Of a stretch of 64,000 nt of DNA, positions 62,401 to 64,000 are shown in pieces. Made by a program: the position numbers and the translations under genes. How positions within the stretch are numbered: position 1 is the stretch's first letter; every line of letters begins with the position of its first letter. The notes beneath the pieces are model-generated. The model saw only the letters and a program-made list of their open reading frames with translations. It made no database searches and was not told the DNA's origin. Source of the stretch: Desulfobacula toluolica Tol2 (GTDB taxonomy: Bacteria > Desulfobacterota > Desulfobacteria > Desulfobacterales > Desulfobacteraceae); assembly GCF_000307105.1 (NCBI RefSeq), contig NC_018645.1, forward strand, positions 4,598,001-4,662,000, read 5' to 3'.

Positions 62401-62477
62401 CCCACCTTTTTGGCCATTAGCTCATGATATAATTTAAGGGAAGGAACTTTAATCGAGTCATTTGAATGATTCTTCAT
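59451..62477 (-). CDS. Receiver-PEP/pyruvate-binding fusion protein
   Basis: 1008 residues. Residues about 25-150 form a degenerate receiver-like domain (ILLVSCPYDAF, FDLILAMPSLDGMDVY); about 170-330 a second with acidic pocket VIILVEDSP and candidate phospho-acceptor in SVFSDMRY; then a region with HAMNNDFSRWFMARSEFDFA, and from about 430 the PEP-synthase/PPDK ATP-grasp N-domain (GNGSLGGKARGLAFIASQI, PIAVRSSSLFEDAHYQPFAG, LLQIRPMG). The swivelling phosphohistidine and C-terminal PEP domains of PpsA are absent. Protein families of this layout are annotated only as PEP/pyruvate-binding; function unknown, probably regulatory phosphotransfer. CxxC at the C-terminus (SCQTCETTT). ATG at 62477. Confidence 0.8.
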   Translation of the reverse strand: MKNHSNDSIKVPSLKLYHELMAKKVGDILLVSCPYDAFIMEEEGRLSTRIINEYKGLNLSKPPRLTWVSSASEAFRRLENKKFDLILAMPSLDGMDVYTFGEQVKARYSELPFFMLLHNTCDIDKYICVDNSTAIDRTYIWGGNADLLLAIIKNFEDEMNVAFDTENGNVRVIILVEDSPYHYSSFLPVLYKQIVLQTLSVIDESINEEHRLLKMRGRPKVLMAHNYEEAMVLYEKYKPYLLSVFSDMRYRKKGVEDEEAGYKLLSKIKKEIPDLPVLILSTEERNRKKVLDIPAVFINKNSNNLNNRIKSFFVSYLGFGDFVFRLPNGKEIARARDLRAIEKLLSEIPDDSIVYHAMNNDFSRWFMARSEFDFAMRLRPYKISDFPDARELKSFLTESIHARRKGSRQGQIIDFDSEKLDSDTDFMKIGNGSLGGKARGLAFIASQIKRDPSLQNKFPDVDISIPQTFVISTEGFKSFIEENRLSRLLEPDNAPEDEYIVAQFVEARFPVGLKKSLEAYLRNVKYPIAVRSSSLFEDAHYQPFAGLYNTYMLPNSHPDFEKRLERLIMAIKLVYASTYLKAPRSYARSTMHRTEDEEMAVILQQLTGKAHKQYFYPSISGVARSYNFYPISHLKAEEGISYIALGLGKIVMEGGQTLRFCPKYPQFLPQFSMINDILENSQKYFYALKLDEFPDDEKFISESPEDPTIAKIDINDATDHPVVRSLSSTFHVQDNRIRDSFSNKGFPILTFANILKYNSFPLASILEEVTKIGRKWMGASVEIEFAVTLPENGTQKAQFSLLQIRPMGRYKQNLKVKIGKDDIKDAFCYSTMSLGNGEYKDIYDVVYVDPATFDPGKTIEIATEINKINALFNENNKKYVLIGPGRWGTSDRWLGIPVVWNDISNVGVMLETTIESIKADPSQGSHFFQNITSLGISYITVSDKGEDFIDYEFFSCQTCETTTTYLKHIKFENPIKILVDGKTSQAVLMPYKKEEPDDIMDDIPIVDS

Positions 62478-62844
62478 CTGTATAAACCTTTTTAAATGAT
62501 TGATACCTTTTTAATTAAGGTAAACTTTTTTAATCTTAATTTATATAAAAAATAATACTTGAATGCAATGAAAGAGCGGACTTGGCTCAAGGTAAATGGC
62601 GTCTTATTTCTATACTGCCATGATTTATGATTTTTTTGTATAAATTATTGCTAAGACCGACGGCAGTCTCTTCTGGAGATTATAAGTGAAATATACAGAA
62701 GTTTGCAACTTGCAGAAAATTAAAAAATGATATTATAATCTTCCGCACAGTGGATTTATTGAACCAATAACTGGTGCGAATTCAAAGTACAGGATCAAAC
62801 ATTTCAACCGTTAACACATAAAACAAGTATTGATAGGAGGAGAC
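62478..62844. other. Divergent intergenic region
   Basis: 367 A/T-rich bases. ACTGCC near 62614 and GGCAGT near 62662 form a distant inverted repeat. No clear promoter. Ends with the strong ribosome site TAGGAGGAGAC before the next gene. Confidence 0.35.
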
Positions 62845-64000
62845 ATGAAATTGAGATTAGCTGTATTTATTGTTGCAATTTTCACAATAGCCGGATGTTC
62901 AACTCTTGAAATAAAATCAAGTTCTAATTTGGATAATGCACATAAAACTGCTCTGCTTTATGAAGAACTGATTGAAGGCAAATCACCGGATACAGCTCAA
63001 CTTACCCTTTTTTTTTCCAACATGCCAAAAGGCGGAGACCTGCACAATCATTATTCAGGAAGTATTTATGCGGAAACATATTTAGATTGGGTTAAAGATG
63101 CCGGTTATTGGATAGACAAAAACACACTTTATATCAGTAAAGCAACTACTGACAGCAGTATTTGCGTTGATGAATTACGTTCCGACAACAAGCTTTATAG
63201 AAAACTTTTAACCCTTTGGTCTGACAAAGACTACCAGAATCATTACCACTTGCAGCCACCCCCGGATGCTAATTTTTTTAATACATTCAGTTATTTTGGT
63301 CCAATTTCTCAGCATTACAACAAAGGCCTGATGATTTTAAAAGACCGGGCCATAAAAGAAAATGTCGGTTTTATAGAACTCATGCTTAAATCAGTCGGTT
63401 ACTCATACTCTGATAAAGAATTTAATGAAAATTTTGATGAAAAAATCAGGAAAGCCGCCGATAATGAAGCTGTTTCATTACTTCTTGACGTAATGTCTTC
63501 GAGAATAGATGCAGACAATACTTTTAAAGAATCGGTTTATGGATTCATCAAGACAGTAGAAGAAGCTCATAAGGGTGTGGATGATGATCAATTTATGATG
63601 CGTTATCAAACATATGCATCAAGAAACAGTTCGCCAAGCAAAGTATTTTCAGCGCTGTATTCAGCATTTAAGGCTGTTGATCAATCCGATCTTCTGGTAG
63701 GGGTTAATATTGTCGGCCCTGAAAATGGTGTGGTTGCAATCGCGGATTATAATTTACACATGCAGATGTTTGCATACTTAAAAAAGAAATTCCCAAGCGT
63801 TAACAAATCATTGCACGCAGGCGAACTTACACTCGGCATGGTGCGCCCGAAAAATTTAAAGTTCCATATTTCTAAGGCCATACATACCGCCGGCGCTCAA
63901 AGGATAGGGCATGGTGTGGATTTGCCTTATGAAGACAACGCTATCAAGCTATTGCAGGAAATCAAAGAAAAATCGGTCATAGAGATCTGCTTTACCAGCA
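62845..64000 (+). CDS. Adenosine-deaminase-like lipoprotein (partial)
   Basis: The first about 385 codons of a protein that runs off the window. Signal peptide with lipobox IAGC (Cys18, MKLRLAVFIVAIFTIAGC), so anchored to a membrane and extracytoplasmic. The adenosine/AMP deaminase metal-dependent TIM barrel follows: N-terminal HxH in KGGDLHNHYSGS, SLHAGELT (third metal His and catalytic Glu) and AQRIGHGVDL. Most bacterial adenosine deaminases are cytoplasmic and about 330 residues; an exported, lipidated, longer form recalls the secreted ADGF class and suggests nucleoside salvage outside the cytoplasm. The last metal Asp lies beyond the window. Confidence 0.85.
   Translation, partial: MKLRLAVFIVAIFTIAGCSTLEIKSSSNLDNAHKTALLYEELIEGKSPDTAQLTLFFSNMPKGGDLHNHYSGSIYAETYLDWVKDAGYWIDKNTLYISKATTDSSICVDELRSDNKLYRKLLTLWSDKDYQNHYHLQPPPDANFFNTFSYFGPISQHYNKGLMILKDRAIKENVGFIELMLKSVGYSYSDKEFNENFDEKIRKAADNEAVSLLLDVMSSRIDADNTFKESVYGFIKTVEEAHKGVDDDQFMMRYQTYASRNSSPSKVFSALYSAFKAVDQSDLLVGVNIVGPENGVVAIADYNLHMQMFAYLKKKFPSVNKSLHAGELTLGMVRPKNLKFHISKAIHTAGAQRIGHGVDLPYEDNAIKLLQEIKEKSVIEICFTS

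Overview
The window looks like the chromosome of a strictly anaerobic, sulfate-reducer-like deltaproteobacterium (Desulfobacteraceae/Desulfobacula-type; this is an inference from gene content). Indicators are a Desulfovibrio-type molybdenum aldehyde oxidoreductase, a tungsten-type aldehyde:ferredoxin oxidoreductase, a futalosine-pathway menaquinone gene (mqnD), a probable anaerobic benzimidazole synthase (bzaF) with cobT behind a cobalamin riboswitch, two double-cubane/HgdB-type reductases with HgdC activators, many PAS/receiver hybrid kinases, and at least three genes that only make sense if in-frame UGA codons are read as selenocysteine.

Layout. 1-5.9 kb: tilS and mqnD (minus), uvrA and a phytochelatin-synthase-like peptidase (plus). 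6.4-10.1 kb: mop and a DUF4126 membrane protein. 10.2-17.9 kb: two hybrid histidine kinases flanking mrcB (PBP1B) and a TPR lipoprotein. 18.2-21.2 kb (minus): HNH nuclease, yjgA/darP, class IV aminotransferase, AEC transporter. 21.6-28.4 kb: an ArsR-controlled thiol-redox operon (arsR, CSC-type permease, small thioredoxin, DGC-domain protein, periplasmic thioredoxin, CcdA, Fe-S protein, HgdB-like reductase, HgdC activator). 28.9-39.1 kb: a second activator/reductase pair running directly into a NitT/TauT-type ABC ATPase and permease, a TonB-dependent receptor with an in-frame UGA (Cys-Sec), a substrate-binding protein with an in-frame UGA, a DxDxDG-repeat exported protein, and exbB-exbD-tonB. 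39.3-48.9 kb: DUF1846 protein, a sensor kinase/sigma-54 activator pair, an HMA-DUF2318-FtsX-ATPase operon preceded by a sigma-54-like promoter, and another hybrid kinase. 49.4-52.4 kb: a rhodanese with a Sec-Gly-Sec active site, cobT, bzaF and the riboswitch. 52.7-64 kb: AOR, hisD, hisS, aspS, a receiver/PEP-pyruvate-binding fusion and the start of an adenosine-deaminase-like lipoprotein.

How it may work together. The most striking unit is 28.9-39.1 kb: one strand, tight spacing and several start/stop overlaps link an outer-membrane receptor, a periplasmic binding protein, an inner-membrane ABC importer and a dedicated TonB-ExbBD motor to an ATP-driven low-potential reductase. Both ligand-contacting proteins carry a UGA followed by a hairpin whose apical loop starts 19 nt after the UGA with a G in its first two positions, as expected for a bacterial SECIS. 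I infer a selenium-dependent uptake-and-reduction system for an unknown, probably soft or thiophilic ligand; the neighbouring ArsR/ArsP-like/thioredoxin operon points in the same direction. A second novelty is a family of about 95-nt double-hairpin elements, repeated at least six times (plus degenerate copies), mostly 13-40 nt upstream of start codons, with compensatory base changes in both stems. No tRNA, rRNA, CRISPR array, insertion sequence or phage gene was recognised.
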